64,000 nt of DNA, taken from positions 1,550,001 to 1,614,000 of the forward strand of contig WFMF01000005.1 of assembly GCA_011033025.1 (NCBI GenBank), written 5' to 3'. The stretch comes from Beroe forskalii (lineage: Eukaryota; Ctenophora; Nuda; Beroida; Beroidae). Made by a program: the position numbers and the translations under genes. Positions within the stretch are counted from its first letter, which is position 1. The number at the start of each line of letters is the position of its first letter. Positions 1 to 10,305 of the stretch are shown piece after piece. The notes beneath the pieces are model-generated. The model saw only the letters and a program-made list of their open reading frames with translations. It was not told where the DNA came from and made no database searches.

Positions 1-164
1 TATTCCAATTAAGAATTTTGGTCGTCAAATTCTTGTATTTTTTTCCAAAATTTGATTTCAGTAACCTTGATAAGTCTTTTATCAAAGCACCAAGATTAAA
101 GTGCTCCTGCCTCCTTGGCTATGATATCCTCTATTCGTTATCATAATATGTCTCATAACTTCAG

Positions 165-1640
165 GTGAACACTTTGATGTCAAATGAGAGTTATCAGAAA
201 AAGGAAGCATCACAGAGAAAGGGGACTATAAGAACACCAGCTCACCACCCATTGCTTCCCCCTTGCTCCTGCAAAAAGGTGTGTTCCAGCCGAGTGTCTG
301 AGTCCGAGAGGGAGAAGATACACACTGCGTTCTGGAAGCTAGCCCCTTACAACAGACATGTCTGGATCTTCAAGAGGATAAAACTCACTGAGAATACAAA
401 ACGTAAGAAAAACCCTGCATCCGGAAGAAATAGAAGGTCAGTCAGGGAATACTATCTGGAAATTGATCAATACAACAATTCAGACCCTGAAAAGGCAGTT
501 TTGGTAAACGTGTGCCAGAAGTTTTTCCTCTCCACGATTGGCTATGCGAAAGACCACGTGATCTCGTTTGTGCTGGATAAGTTCCAGCTGAGCATTGAGT
601 TAGAGCCCAGTAAGAGTGACTCCAGCTCTCTGGACCGGAAGCTAGTGAACCACCCTCTACTGCCAGCGTGCTGCTGCCGGCGCCGGTGTGGCGACAAGAT
701 CAGCGAGGAGCACCGGGAGATGTACCGGGTGTGTTACTGGAGTCTGGGTGTGGGGGAGAGGAGGAAGTGGCTTTCAGCATCCGTCCAGAACACCCCTCCC
801 AAGCGCAGGACAAGGGGCAGTACTAGCCGTCGCAGGACCTGCTCCAGGTCCTACTTCTTCAGAGATGCTCGGGGACAGAACATCGGCGTGTGTCAGAAGT
901 TCTTCCTGTCCACACTGGGGTACACCAGTGACAAAGTGATCCTCAACGCTTTGGGGACAGAAAATTACGATGCACAAACTGCTCGAGAACAGTCAACTGG
1001 TCTAGTGTCCCTGGACTTCATTCAACTCATAAAGAGGCATCATGTTGAGAATGGGAATTTTATTGGTTCTATGAGACAGTTGTACAGTGATTTCATCAGT
1101 AAGAATACTGAGTGTCAATCAAAACCATCTTTTGAGTATTTCCAAGCGGTGATTAATGTTTTGAACTCTGATAAAGTTGCTGAAAATGCACTGCCAGTGT
1201 CAAATGACGACGATCTTTTATTAAACGCTGATAAAGTAGCTAAACATGAAATGTCCGTTTCGAATGACGACGATTCCACCCAACCTTCGGCAGATGAAGT
1301 TCCCGAGTCCTCCAAGCATTACACAGATGAAGGTATTGTCCCTGTGAGTTTCAGAGAACAGATGGACAGTAGTTACATTGAGCCACTCTGTCCGTTAGGT
1401 GTTTCTGCGTTTTATGAAGTCCCTCACACGGTCACAATGTCTGATGATACCCACAGCTGTGAAGAATATCATATTCTGCCAAACTCATTGGTCCAATCAG
1501 ATCAGCGCAGTTCAATCAGCAACCAATCAGAACAGCGTAAGCTAGTTAAAAACCAATCAGAAAAGTACCTGCCACTCATCAAACCAGTTGCTCAGAAAAC
1601 TGATCCCGCTGTTACTCCTGATAACCTGCTCATTCTCTAG
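165..1640 (+). CDS. Terminal exon, protein with two tandem Cys-rich transposon-associated modules
   Basis: An open frame of 491 codons runs from a splice acceptor (tcataacttcag ends at 164) to TAG at 1638-1640, so this looks like the last exon of a gene that starts left of the window; the first in-frame ATG is at 177. Residues about 27-139 and 162-264 are two copies of one module: HHPLLPPCSCKKVC / NHPLLPACCCRRRC, then a basic helix-rich stretch, then the hallmark VCQKFFLSTIGY / VCQKFFLSTLGY. Modules of this kind are familiar from uncharacterised, transposase-like proteins of insects and cnidarians, usually once per protein. The C-terminal half is acidic and Ser-rich, with an internal repeat around SNDDD (residues about 345-390). 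Nucleic-acid binding and domestication from a DNA transposon are inferences; no catalytic triad is visible. A recently mobile copy is the alternative. Confidence 0.6.
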   Translation: MNTLMSNESYQKKEASQRKGTIRTPAHHPLLPPCSCKKVCSSRVSESEREKIHTAFWKLAPYNRHVWIFKRIKLTENTKRKKNPASGRNRRSVREYYLEIDQYNNSDPEKAVLVNVCQKFFLSTIGYAKDHVISFVLDKFQLSIELEPSKSDSSSLDRKLVNHPLLPACCCRRRCGDKISEEHREMYRVCYWSLGVGERRKWLSASVQNTPPKRRTRGSTSRRRTCSRSYFFRDARGQNIGVCQKFFLSTLGYTSDKVILNALGTENYDAQTAREQSTGLVSLDFIQLIKRHHVENGNFIGSMRQLYSDFISKNTECQSKPSFEYFQAVINVLNSDKVAENALPVSNDDDLLLNADKVAKHEMSVSNDDDSTQPSADEVPESSKHYTDEGIVPVSFREQMDSSYIEPLCPLGVSAFYEVPHTVTMSDDTHSCEEYHILPNSLVQSDQRSSISNQSEQRKLVKNQSEKYLPLIKPVAQKTDPAVTPDNLLIL

Positions 1641-2150
1641 TTGATAAGTTGTTAAATCATTGGTAATTAGTTCTTAAACCTTTAAACTTGTTTTAAAAAG
1701 CTTGATTTTTGTAGCTATAGTAACTATTTAAGGAAATATTCATTGTCATCCGATCACATCACATTGCTTCATTGATATCTAAACATTTAAATCATGAATT
1801 ATCAATTTTAAATAACTAGTTTGATTAAGTAAAACAACAATTATGAGTTTTCCTTTTTTTGTCTTTTTTACGCATTTGTAATTCAAATTTACATGATACG
1901 TTTGTGAATTAAATTTAATCTGTTACATGACACAGTTCCTTTTTCAATTTTATATCTTGCATGCAATGTTGCAATAATAACTGTCCACTGCTGATTTCTT
2001 AGTTATTTGTAGTAACTATAGTTGATGTTTGAAATAGGTTGGTAAAAAGTTTTTATTGTATTTTATTATACTGTAACAGTTTTTTTTATAGAAGAAATGA
2101 GTTGTAAAAGTGATACACGATCTGTTTTCAATGAAGATTAGGTAATATAG
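1641..2150. other. AT-rich 3' flank
   Basis: This is the probable 3' untranslated region and downstream DNA of the preceding exon. It is strongly AT-rich with many short T and A runs. I see no coding exon. Confidence 0.4.
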
Positions 2151-2446
2151 GATAATCAAACACCCTTAGGATACGTTTATATGAATTATCACACAGGAGT
2201 GATAATTCGAATCGTTATTGCTCGAGCCGAAGGCGAGTGCAATAATTCAATTATCACCTCGAGCCGAAGGCGAGTGTGATATAGGATAATCAAACACCCT
2301 TAGGATACGTTTATATGAATTATCACACGAGCGAAGCGAGTGATAATTGTCTGCTCGAGCCGAAGGCGAGTGCAATAATTCAGTATCACTCGAGCCGAAG
2401 GCGAGTGTGATAATTGATATAAACGCCTAGGGTGTTTGATTAATCT
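2150..2446. mobile_element. Nested foldback (MITE-like) palindromes with CGAGCCGAAGGCGAGTG hinges
   Basis: The sequence AATCAAACACCCTTAGGATA occurs at about 2154 and again at about 2287, and its inverse (CTAGGGTGTTTGATT) closes the block near 2427-2442. Between them the arms read TTATCACAC and GTGTGATAA around repeated hinges CGAGCCGAAGGCGAGTG. This looks like a terminal-inverted-repeat element with a partial second copy inserted or duplicated within it. There is no open frame. Confidence 0.6.
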
Positions 2447-4740
2447 ATTATATAACGTGAGAAACGGGCGAATACTTACACTGGTTTTCCAGTAAGAAAG
2501 CAAATTAAGAAGCCTTTATGGATATAAAATCCTTTAAACTAGAGCGCCTGAATTTGAATCTTGAAAATATCAAGCTTCGAAGTGGCCGGGAATTTTAGAT
2601 TTAGATGGTGAAGAGTGGCTATGTATATTTGAATTTGCCCAAGAAAGTATGAATAAAAACACAAACTCCGGAATATTCATCAACTTTGATCGTATCTTTT
2701 GATTCAACAAGGTACCTACTATAAAGTGATTGTCGATTGAAATGTACATAACAACAAAATAGAAAGGACATTTTCGTGTAATTGTGTATTGTGTAACGCC
2801 GTATCGGACGCAAATGTTTCTGCAAATTGCGGGCGGTGGCATTTGTTTAAAATGTAAAGATGTAAGAAGGGAAACATGATTCCTACAAGCGAAATTTCAC
2901 CAACGACCAACGTGTACAACAAGTATATTACAAAACACCAAAACAAGAAACCTTAACGCCAAAGCAAGAGAATAAATTTGTATATGCTCGTGTATCGTTA
3001 TTTATACAAGTAGTGAGGGTAAGTGCTCCTTGTACTCCTTGTGGCACGTGCGTGCGCGGCTCATATAACGACTACTGAGTATACATAAACTCATAAAATC
3101 AAAACAAGATAACATGATAATGTATACACTGATGTATTGTAATGGAGTGAGAGCAAGTGGTCTTCAGGTTTTACTGGCACGTGCGCGCGCGGCTCATATA
3201 ACGACTAAAGTGGACACATGAAACAAAAACAAGATAACGTAATATGTATACACCGGTGTATCGCAAGGGAGTGACAGCATTAACTAAAACTCTAAAAAGT
3301 CAGATTTAAATGATTTTACATAGTAGATAAATACTAATCACAAAATTCAAAAGTTTCGATTTTTGGGGTGTGATAATTTTTCAATGGTGTGATAACTGTT
3401 CTTTGAGGGGTGTGATAACTGTACAGTTATCACACACCTGGAAAAATTATCACACCCCAAAATATCGAAAATTTTAAAATCTTATGAAATTTATTAATTG
3501 ACCCCTAAACCCCATTTTTGAAGCCGTTATATAACAAAAATTATCGGAGCAAGAATTATATAACGATCGTTATATAATTGATATAAACGTATCCTTAGGG
3601 TGTTTGATTAATCTATTATATAACGTGAGAAACGGGCAGATACTTACACTGGTTTTCCAGTAAGAAAGCAAATTAAGAAGCCTTTATGGATATAAAAATC
3701 CTTTAAACTAGAGCGCCTGAAATTGAATCTTGAAAATATCAAACTTCGAAGTGCCCGGGAATTTTAGATTTAGATGGTGAAGAGTGGCTATGTATATTTG
3801 AATTTGCCCAAGAAAGTATGAATAAAAACGCAAGTCCGGCATATCCATCAACTTTGATCCTATCTTTTGATTCAACAAGGTACTATAAAGTGATTGTCGA
3901 TTGAAATGTACAACAACAAAATAGAAAGGACATTTCCGTGTAAGTGTGTAACGCCGTAACGGACGCAAATGTTTCGGCAAATTGCGGGCGGTGGCATTTG
4001 TTTAAAATGTAAAGATGTAAGAACTTAAGAAGGGAAACATGATTCAAACAAGCGAAATTTCACCAACGACCAACGTGTACAACAAGTATATTACAAAACA
4101 CCAAAACAAGAAACCTTAACGCCAAAGCAAGAGAATAAATTTGTATATGCTCGTGTATCGTTATTTATACAAGTAGTGAGGGTAAGTGCTCCTTGTACTC
4201 CTTGTGGCACGTGCGTGCGCGGCTCATATAACGACTACTGAGTATACATAAACTCATAAAATCAAAACAAGATAACATGATAATGTATACACTGATGTAT
4301 TGTAATGGAGTGAGAGCAAGTGGTCTTCAGGTTTTACTGGCACGTGCGCGCGCGGCTCATATAACGACTAAAGTGGACACATGAAACAAAAACAAGATAA
4401 CGTAATATGTATACACCGGTGTATCGCAAGGGAGTGACAGCATTAACTAAAACTCTAAAAAGTCAGATTTAAATGATTTTACATAGTAGATAAATACTAA
4501 TCACAAAATTCAAAAGTTTCGATTTTTGGGGTGTGATAATTTTTCAATGGTGTGATAACTGTTCTTTGAGGGGTGTGATAACTGTACAGTTATCACACAC
4601 CTGGAAAAATTATCACACCCCAAAATATCGAAAATTTTAAAATCTTATGAAATTTATTAATTGACCCCTAAACCCCATTTTTGAAGCCGTTATATAACAA
4701 AAATTATCGGAGCAAGAATTATATAACGATCGTTATATAA
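2447..4740. repeat. 1.16 kb palindrome-ended unit, two tandem copies
   Basis: A unit starting TTATATAACGTGAG and ending TAACGATCGTTATATAA occurs at about 2447-3575 and again at about 3612-4739, with near-identical sequence and few small indels. The ends are inverted (TTATATAACG / CGTTATATAA). Each copy has a strong internal palindrome (about 3360-3470 and 4520-4625) built from GGGGTGTGATAATTTTT and its complement. Short open frames on the minus strand differ between copies and look non-coding. The best reading is a non-autonomous inverted-repeat element tandemly duplicated, recent given the similarity. Confidence 0.7.
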
Positions 4741-4839
4741 TAAGAATTTACAGTTTTGATTGATCGTGTGATGATCTGGAGATTCACAATTGCCAAGGAT
4801 GGCACGCCTCTCCCCCGTTGATACCACAAACAGGAACTG

Positions 4840-5110
4840 GCCGAAACAAGCCGAAACCAGCGGAACAAACCGAAACAACGCCCAACCAACCCTAGAACCT
4901 CCCCGAAATTAGGGAATCAACCCGAAACAAGTAAATCAAACCCAGTCCCCAACCCTGTTCCTAGTAACCCGGATTGATTCGGGTTAATTCGCTTTTTTCG
5001 GCTTGTTTCTGGTTGATTCGCATGTTTCGGGTTGATTCGCATGTTTCGGGTTGATTCGCATGTTTCGGGTTGATTCGCATGTGTCGGGTTGATTCGGGGA
5101 CGTTTTTGGA
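4840..5110. repeat. GTTTCGGGTTGATTC minisatellite with inverted arm
   Basis: About four copies of an 18-19 bp unit (gcatgtttcgggttgattc) lie at 5020-5095. The preceding 4845-4945 carries the complementary words (gaaacaagccgaaac, ccgaaacaag), so the block can fold as a long imperfect hairpin. There is no coding signal. Confidence 0.6.
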
Positions 5111-5136
5111 TTGGACCGAGGTGGTTTCGGGTTGTT

Positions 5137-5322
5137 TCACTTGTTTCCGCTTGATTCAGCTAGTTCTTGCTTATAGAATGAATGGACGGCCTCCCGATAT
5201 AAGTTAATAAATGAGCTGGAAAGGGCCTTTTCATTCTTTGGAAATGAGTCACGTGTCAAATCAAAGGTGAAATATGGTATCCACCGATCTTCAGGTGACA
5301 GTGGTTTGGTATTTGGTTCCAC
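5137..5322 (-). CDS. Short coding-like frame, head-to-head with PDCD5
   Basis: A 61-codon minus-strand frame starts with ATG at 5320-5322 and ends at TGA near 5137. Its composition is protein-like rather than low-complexity (PLSPEDRWIPYFTFDLTRDS, then NLYREAVHSFYKQEL). It lies about 150 bp from the PDCD5 start in the opposite direction, which would fit a bidirectional promoter. I do not recognise the product and see no convincing splice donor, so it may be a small gene, an exon fragment or chance. Confidence 0.25.
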   Translation of the reverse strand: MEPNTKPLSPEDRWIPYFTFDLTRDSFPKNEKALSSSFINLYREAVHSFYKQELAESSGNK

Positions 5323-5469
5323 ACCGATTTATAGTAACTGTGGGTGTTAATATTTTAAATTTAACACTGGCTATACATTCCTTTGTTAATAATTTATCAC
5401 CCAATTAACATAGTATTATGTTTCACTTAATAATGACTGTACAATCCTAATATATAGGTTTAGCTAAAC

Positions 5470-8400
5470 ATGGATGACGCTGCATTGGAGGAACTGAGAG
5501 CCCAGCGAATGGCTGAGTTGAAGTCACAACAAGGGGGCGGCGGCTCAAAGGAGGCTGAACAGCAGGCAAGGTAAATGTGCTGTGATTAATCTCACACAGA
5601 TTATCGTTCATCTGGTAGAATAACTACTTTAGGGACAATTGGGACAGTGACTCCTCCTCCCCCTTTAACAGAAAATATTTTGTTATTATAATACAAAACT
5701 ATCGAACAATGCAATATGAGAACTATGGTTGTATGATATTACTATGATAGCAAATGAAGTGATGAGATGCCTTATTTTAACTTTTTAATCTTATACAGAT
5801 TAAGATGACTCAGATGCATTGTGATTTTACACCAATCACTTTCAGACAGCAAGAAATGAAGAACAACATTCTAACTACTATCCTGGATCAGAAAGCCAGA
5901 GCAAGACGTGAGTTCTGTACGGTAATTCTGTTAGTTCTTTGTACGTTGGTAAAGTGACCCCACTCAACACAGAACCGACCCCCCCCCCCCCCCCCGAGTG
6001 ACCCACTGACCCCTGTTCCAGCGTGTAAGATCTAACCCTCAGCAAGTGTAAAGCCCCAGTCTTATGGTGAGTGACCCCTATCAACTCGGATAAGAGCATA
6101 AATGACCCTGATTTTGAGTCAGTAAAAGTCGCTCATGAATTGATTGGTGTTTGGAAATCTGAAAAGTTTTGTTATTTTTATTCATAAAAGTATGAATAAA
6201 TAATGAAATCGATGTCTTCTTCGTTGAATTAATTCCCCATAAATCGCGGTTTTTGAGTGTCGATGGTCGAGTTAGGCATCTCTCTTTCTTCTGGGTTCTC
6301 CTAAGCAACATGCAGGTATGCAGCGCTCCTTTTGCTGGTAATTCTGTCTCTTCGGAACCTGCATGAACCCCAGCGCCCCGTAGAAGCGTCTACGTCTGCA
6401 TCTTACTATCACAGACATAAACTCTATCACTCTTGGTCTTCCTGAAAACACTTCTTTAAAGTCTTGGTCATCTTCATTGTCACTCAAAACTAGCAAAGTT
6501 CACTATCGGAGCTATCATCAATGCGGGCAGTTCCAAATGAGCATGAGTCAAAATAGTGGAAGTCAGGGTACTCCCAAACTATAATGACATGGAGAGGCTC
6601 CCACTGCTCCCTCCTCTGTTCTGGGTGGAAGGTCCCCCTCCAGAGTGAGACATCCCACCCCTCTACCTCCCACTCCTCCCCCTCCAGTTTCACTTGGCTG
6701 CTGGTGGAGGGGAGTGGGAGTGGAGACTCCCTTATCTCCATGCCGCACTCCTCCGGCTGCTACTTCTGCCTCTTCGGAACGTGCGTGAACCCCAGCACCC
6801 CGTAGAACCTCGCAAACCCCGACTTCCTGCACGCTTTCACTTCATCATTCATCATCTAGACAATAGACATAAACTCGATCACTCTTATTCTTTCTGAAAC
6901 ATTTCTTCATTTTCTTCAAACTCTTATTCATTTTCATTGTCACTCAAAACGATTAGCAAGGTTTATCAGTTGTGAGCAAATAGCAATGTGCGGGCAGTTG
7001 CTAATGAGCACGTGTCAAAATAGTGGAAGTCCAGAAAGACAGACATCGGTTCTTCAGGGTACTCCTGCATAGCTTCACTTGTTCGTAGATTTAAACTAGG
7101 TCACTCTTGTTCTTTCTGAAACACCTCTTCAATTTCATCCCAGTCTTCATCATGCTTATCGAACGATAAGCTGATTAAGTAGGTTTATCAGTTGTGAGCA
7201 AATAACAAAGCGGGCAGTTGGAAGTGAGGATGTGACAGGGATTTTAGGGCCCACGTTGCCATGGGGATTTTCCTTATTTCAGACTGCTCCTACTGAATAT
7301 TTTTCATTTTTCTCCAAAAGTATCGTTAATGTGCATTATTCTTGTTCATGTGATTTCCAATAAACGCTTATTCGTCAAACCTTGACCCTCTACCCGCCCG
7401 AACCAACCCAGCGTCCATCACTTGACCATCGAAAATTCGGGCAAGATTATTTGCCATTTTATACGTTAGAAAGGAGTGTTTGGTGGATGCCGCGAGTAAT
7501 TCATTGCAGAGTAGCTCACGCTAAAATCCAAACAACACGCGCGCGCCGCATTTGTGTTGCGCGCGGCTGTACTTACTAATTTCTCGAAGGCACCGACCTC
7601 GTGATGAAATCATAGCAAACATTCACAGTTCGCAATTCAGATAATGATTTAAAAGTTGCCGTGTTTATAGAAACAGAGCACACAATCTCTCACTGATAAC
7701 TCACACACCTACTCTACGAATTATATTCTAACTTTCTAACACTGGATTCCACGGATTCCAAATCCAAACAGTCGAAAGCCATCAAAATATTGAACTTGTC
7801 CTTAGATCCGTTCACAGTTCGCAATGCTTCAGTAATTATCAATCGGGTCTTCCTGGTGTTGTTATCTATATTACTACCTTGCAGTGTAATTAGTTTTCGA
7901 CTTTTTGAACAATATTAATCATGGAATATCACCGTACCCAGCAGTTTAAATTTTAATGTGTAATTTCTATACTTCAACTGTTGAATTATAATTCAAGTGT
8001 TCATGTTGAATCACTACAAATTTTCTGAAACGCCCATTCGCAGGATTCTAACCTATTTGCTATCTCTGTGAGGACGTTAATAGGAGAATAATAAGCTCCC
8101 ATGATATCTGTTATTGCATTGCCCTAACCAGTGCCCTGGTTATCGCACTTTTCATATCTATACGAGATCCGCATAAGATTGTACCTATTCGTAATGCTCT
8201 GATTGGGTGCAGAGTGGTGTCAACGTCATAGAGTTGGTATGTGCACGTAACGCTATTCGTCATGCTTGATTGGGTACTGAGTGGTGTCAACGTCATAGAG
8301 TTGGTATGTGGAATGAGCATACGTCGCTGTTCGTCATCGATGACTGAGTGGTGTCAGCCGGCATATATAAAGACCTGTGTTGCAGTTCTTGTCATTATTT

Positions 8401-9783
8401 CTCTTAATTTTCTTGTGTAAGTTGCCTTGTTCTCTCGTCTTGCCTTGCTTAATTTGTTGTTAATAAGGTACCGTTGTAAAAAGTGCACCGTTGTAAATAG
8501 TGCACCGTTGTAAATAAGGTACCGCTGTAAATAAGGTACCGTTGTAAATAAGGTACCTTTGTTAACAACGGTACCGTTGTTAATAGGGTACCGTTCTTAA
8601 CAACGGTGCCTTGTTAACAACGGTACCGTTGTTAATAGGGTACCGTTGTTAATAGGGTACCGTTAAGGTGCCGCTGTTAACAACGGTACCTTGTAAACAG
8701 CGGTATCCCGGTACCGTTGTTTACAACGGTAGGGTACCGTTGTTAATAGGGTACCGTTGTTAATAGGATACCGTTGTTAATAGGGTACCGTTGTTAATAG
8801 GGTACCGTTGTTAATAGGGTACCGTTGTTAACAACAGTGCCTTGTTAACAGCGGTATCTCGTAAAAAACGTTACCGTTGTTAAAAGGGTACCGCTGTTAA
8901 AAGGGTACCGTTGTTGAAAAGGGTAGCGTTTTTAAAAGGGTACCGTTGTTAAAAGGGTAACGTTGTTAATAGGGTACCGTTGTTAATAGGGTACCGTTGT
9001 TAATAGGGTACCGTTGTTAACAACGGTGCCTTGTTTACAGCGGTATCTCGTAAAAAACGTTACCGTTGTTAAAAGGGTACCGCTGTTAAAAGGGTACCGT
9101 TGTTAAAAGGGTATCGTTGTAAATAGTGCACCGTTGTAAATAGGGTACTGTTGTTAATAGAGTACCGTTGTTAACAACGGTGCCTTGTTAACAACGGTAC
9201 CTTTGCTTGTGCGGGGCCGTTTTAAATGATGTGAAAAGATCATCATAATAACATGTTTCTAAGTTTCCTTTAATGTATAACCACCAAAACCGTTGGACGT
9301 TTTAAATGATGTGAAAAGATCGGGATGAAGATAATCATCATAATAACATGTTTCTAAGTTTCCTTTAATGTATATGGCAGGGTAATAATACAGTAAAAAC
9401 AAAAGCTCGTGCAATTACTACCATTTAGGCCGTCACAAGCTCGTTCATTTATTGCAGGAATTCAAATCGCGTCTCGCAAGCTCGTGGAATGTGGTAATTC
9501 CACACCCAAGTGTGTATTTACCGTATAAAAATAGACAAAATTTGCCACAAATTCCATTCTTCACTAACATTTCACCATTTCAGTGAACACGATTGCCCAA
9601 GTGAAGCCCGAGCGAGCCGCTAAGATTGAAATGATGCTGATAAACATGTACCAGCGGGGCCAGATCAGGGGCCAAGTTGGGGAGACGGAACTGGTCAAAA
9701 TGCTGGAAGAGATAAAGAAAACCGAACCTAAGGCAGCCACTGTCAAGTTTGACAGACGCAGAGTTGACCTCGACTCTGACTAA
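5470..9783 (+). CDS. PDCD5: Programmed cell death protein 5 (complete, 3 exons)
   Basis: Exons 5470-5570, 5846-5907 and 9584-9783 join in phase to a protein of about 120 residues, close to the family's usual length of about 125. The N-terminus (MDDAALEELRAQRMAEL) matches the family's acidic first helix. Exon 2 gives MKNNILTTILDQKARAR, continuing into LNTIAQVKPERAAKIE, which corresponds to the ARARLSNLALVKPEK core of human PDCD5. Exon 3 ends with the conserved TVKFDRRRVDLDSD tail. All junctions are GT-AG: CAAG|GTAAAT, TTTCAG|ACAG, AGAC|GTGAGT, TTTCAG|TGAAC. PDCD5 is a small helical nuclear/cytosolic DNA-binding protein that rises in apoptosis and also binds the CCT chaperonin. A Gly-rich run (GGGG) follows residue 21. 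AATAAA near 9964 may be its poly(A) signal. Confidence 0.95.
5631..5665 (+). repeat. Solitary end of the GGGACAATTGGGACAGTGA repeat in PDCD5 intron 1
   Basis: Inside the 275-bp first PDCD5 intron, agggacaattgggacagtga is the same word that forms the right terminus of the 600-bp element at 18127-18729. It is followed by a C-rich run, as that terminus is. Confidence 0.5.
6330..7230. repeat. Three degenerate copies of a roughly 0.4 kb unit in PDCD5 intron 2
   Basis: Words recur in order three times: cctcttcggaac with a tgaaccccagc partner, atagacataaactc, tttcattgtcactcaaaac, gcgggcagtt, and gtgtcaaaatagtggaagt. Copies start near 6340, 6765 and 7040, the last incomplete. On the minus strand, fragments such as EYPDFHYFDSC and DNEDDQDFKEVF read as if derived from an old coding sequence, but no copy holds a long frame. 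The likely origin is a decayed transposon or gene fragment, later multiplied. Confidence 0.4.
8195..8355 (+). repeat. Tandem repeat, about 75-80 bp, 2-3 copies
   Basis: The word gagtggtgtcaacgtcatag with its gagttggtatgtg tail occurs near 8210 and 8280, and a shortened copy (gactgagtggtgtcagcc) near 8342. It lies in PDCD5 intron 2. Confidence 0.6.
8461..9205 (+). repeat. GGTACCGTTGTTAATA minisatellite (KpnI-site rich)
   Basis: About forty degenerate copies of a 17-19 bp unit, typically ggtaccgttgttaatag, fill this stretch, with variants in which AACAACGGTACC appears in inverted sense. Almost every unit carries GGTACC. It lies in PDCD5 intron 2 and has no coding potential. Some longer blocks (8810-8900 versus 8985-9075) are higher-order duplications. 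Confidence 0.85.
9218..9373 (+). repeat. Direct duplication of about 75 bp
   Basis: The word gttttaaatgatgtgaaaag, followed by catcataataacatgtttc and taagtttcctttaatgtat, occurs twice, at 9218 and 9298. It lies just before PDCD5 exon 3. Confidence 0.7.
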
Positions 9784-10305
9784 GTCCAAAGCCATAATCA
9801 GTGTTTTTTGGGTTTGGGATTCAGCATTGTTAGAACACTTTACGATGAACAATACGGTTCATCTATTATACCTTTCACAAGGAATTTCTACTAGTACTCA
9901 ATTTTGAATTGATTTCTATCGGTTTCTATTTTGTACTCAAGTAGATCTCTTCAATCATAATCAAATAAATACTTTTTATTTGTTTTTGAGTGTCTGGATA
10001 TTTATCATTTTATTCGATGGAAGCAAACAGTGATAACTATTATTTGTGGTAAGCTGTCACTTTGTAAATAAAGTTATATTATTATTATTATGTTTACAAC
10101 GAATTGAATACGTTTCAATGAATTTAAAATTCGATTTCCATTGGCGGCTAAATACACCCGTGTATGTACTTGGTTCGAAAGCAACACGTCATTAATTACT
10201 TTAAATTAGGTCGAGAGAACCAAGAATAATCCCATTTGGACAGTTTCTCTTCAGGAAATATCTCTCTTGAAAATTGGACTCAGCCGATCCCTTATTAGCT
10301 ACATA
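9784..10305. other. PDCD5 3' flank
   Basis: Probable PDCD5 3' untranslated region, with AATAAA at about 9964 and again near 10064. A short ATT repeat lies at 10078-10090. I see nothing else here. Confidence 0.4.

Noticed and set aside
688-977. Alternative frames overlapping the Cys-rich module exon on both strands
   Set aside because: They are GC-driven shadows of the 491-codon frame, which alone shows the duplicated module.
2570-2842. 90-codon minus-strand frame in the 1.16 kb repeat, considered as a zinc-finger remnant
   Set aside because: The frame is not conserved in the second copy of the repeat and the Cys/His pattern does not fit a known finger.
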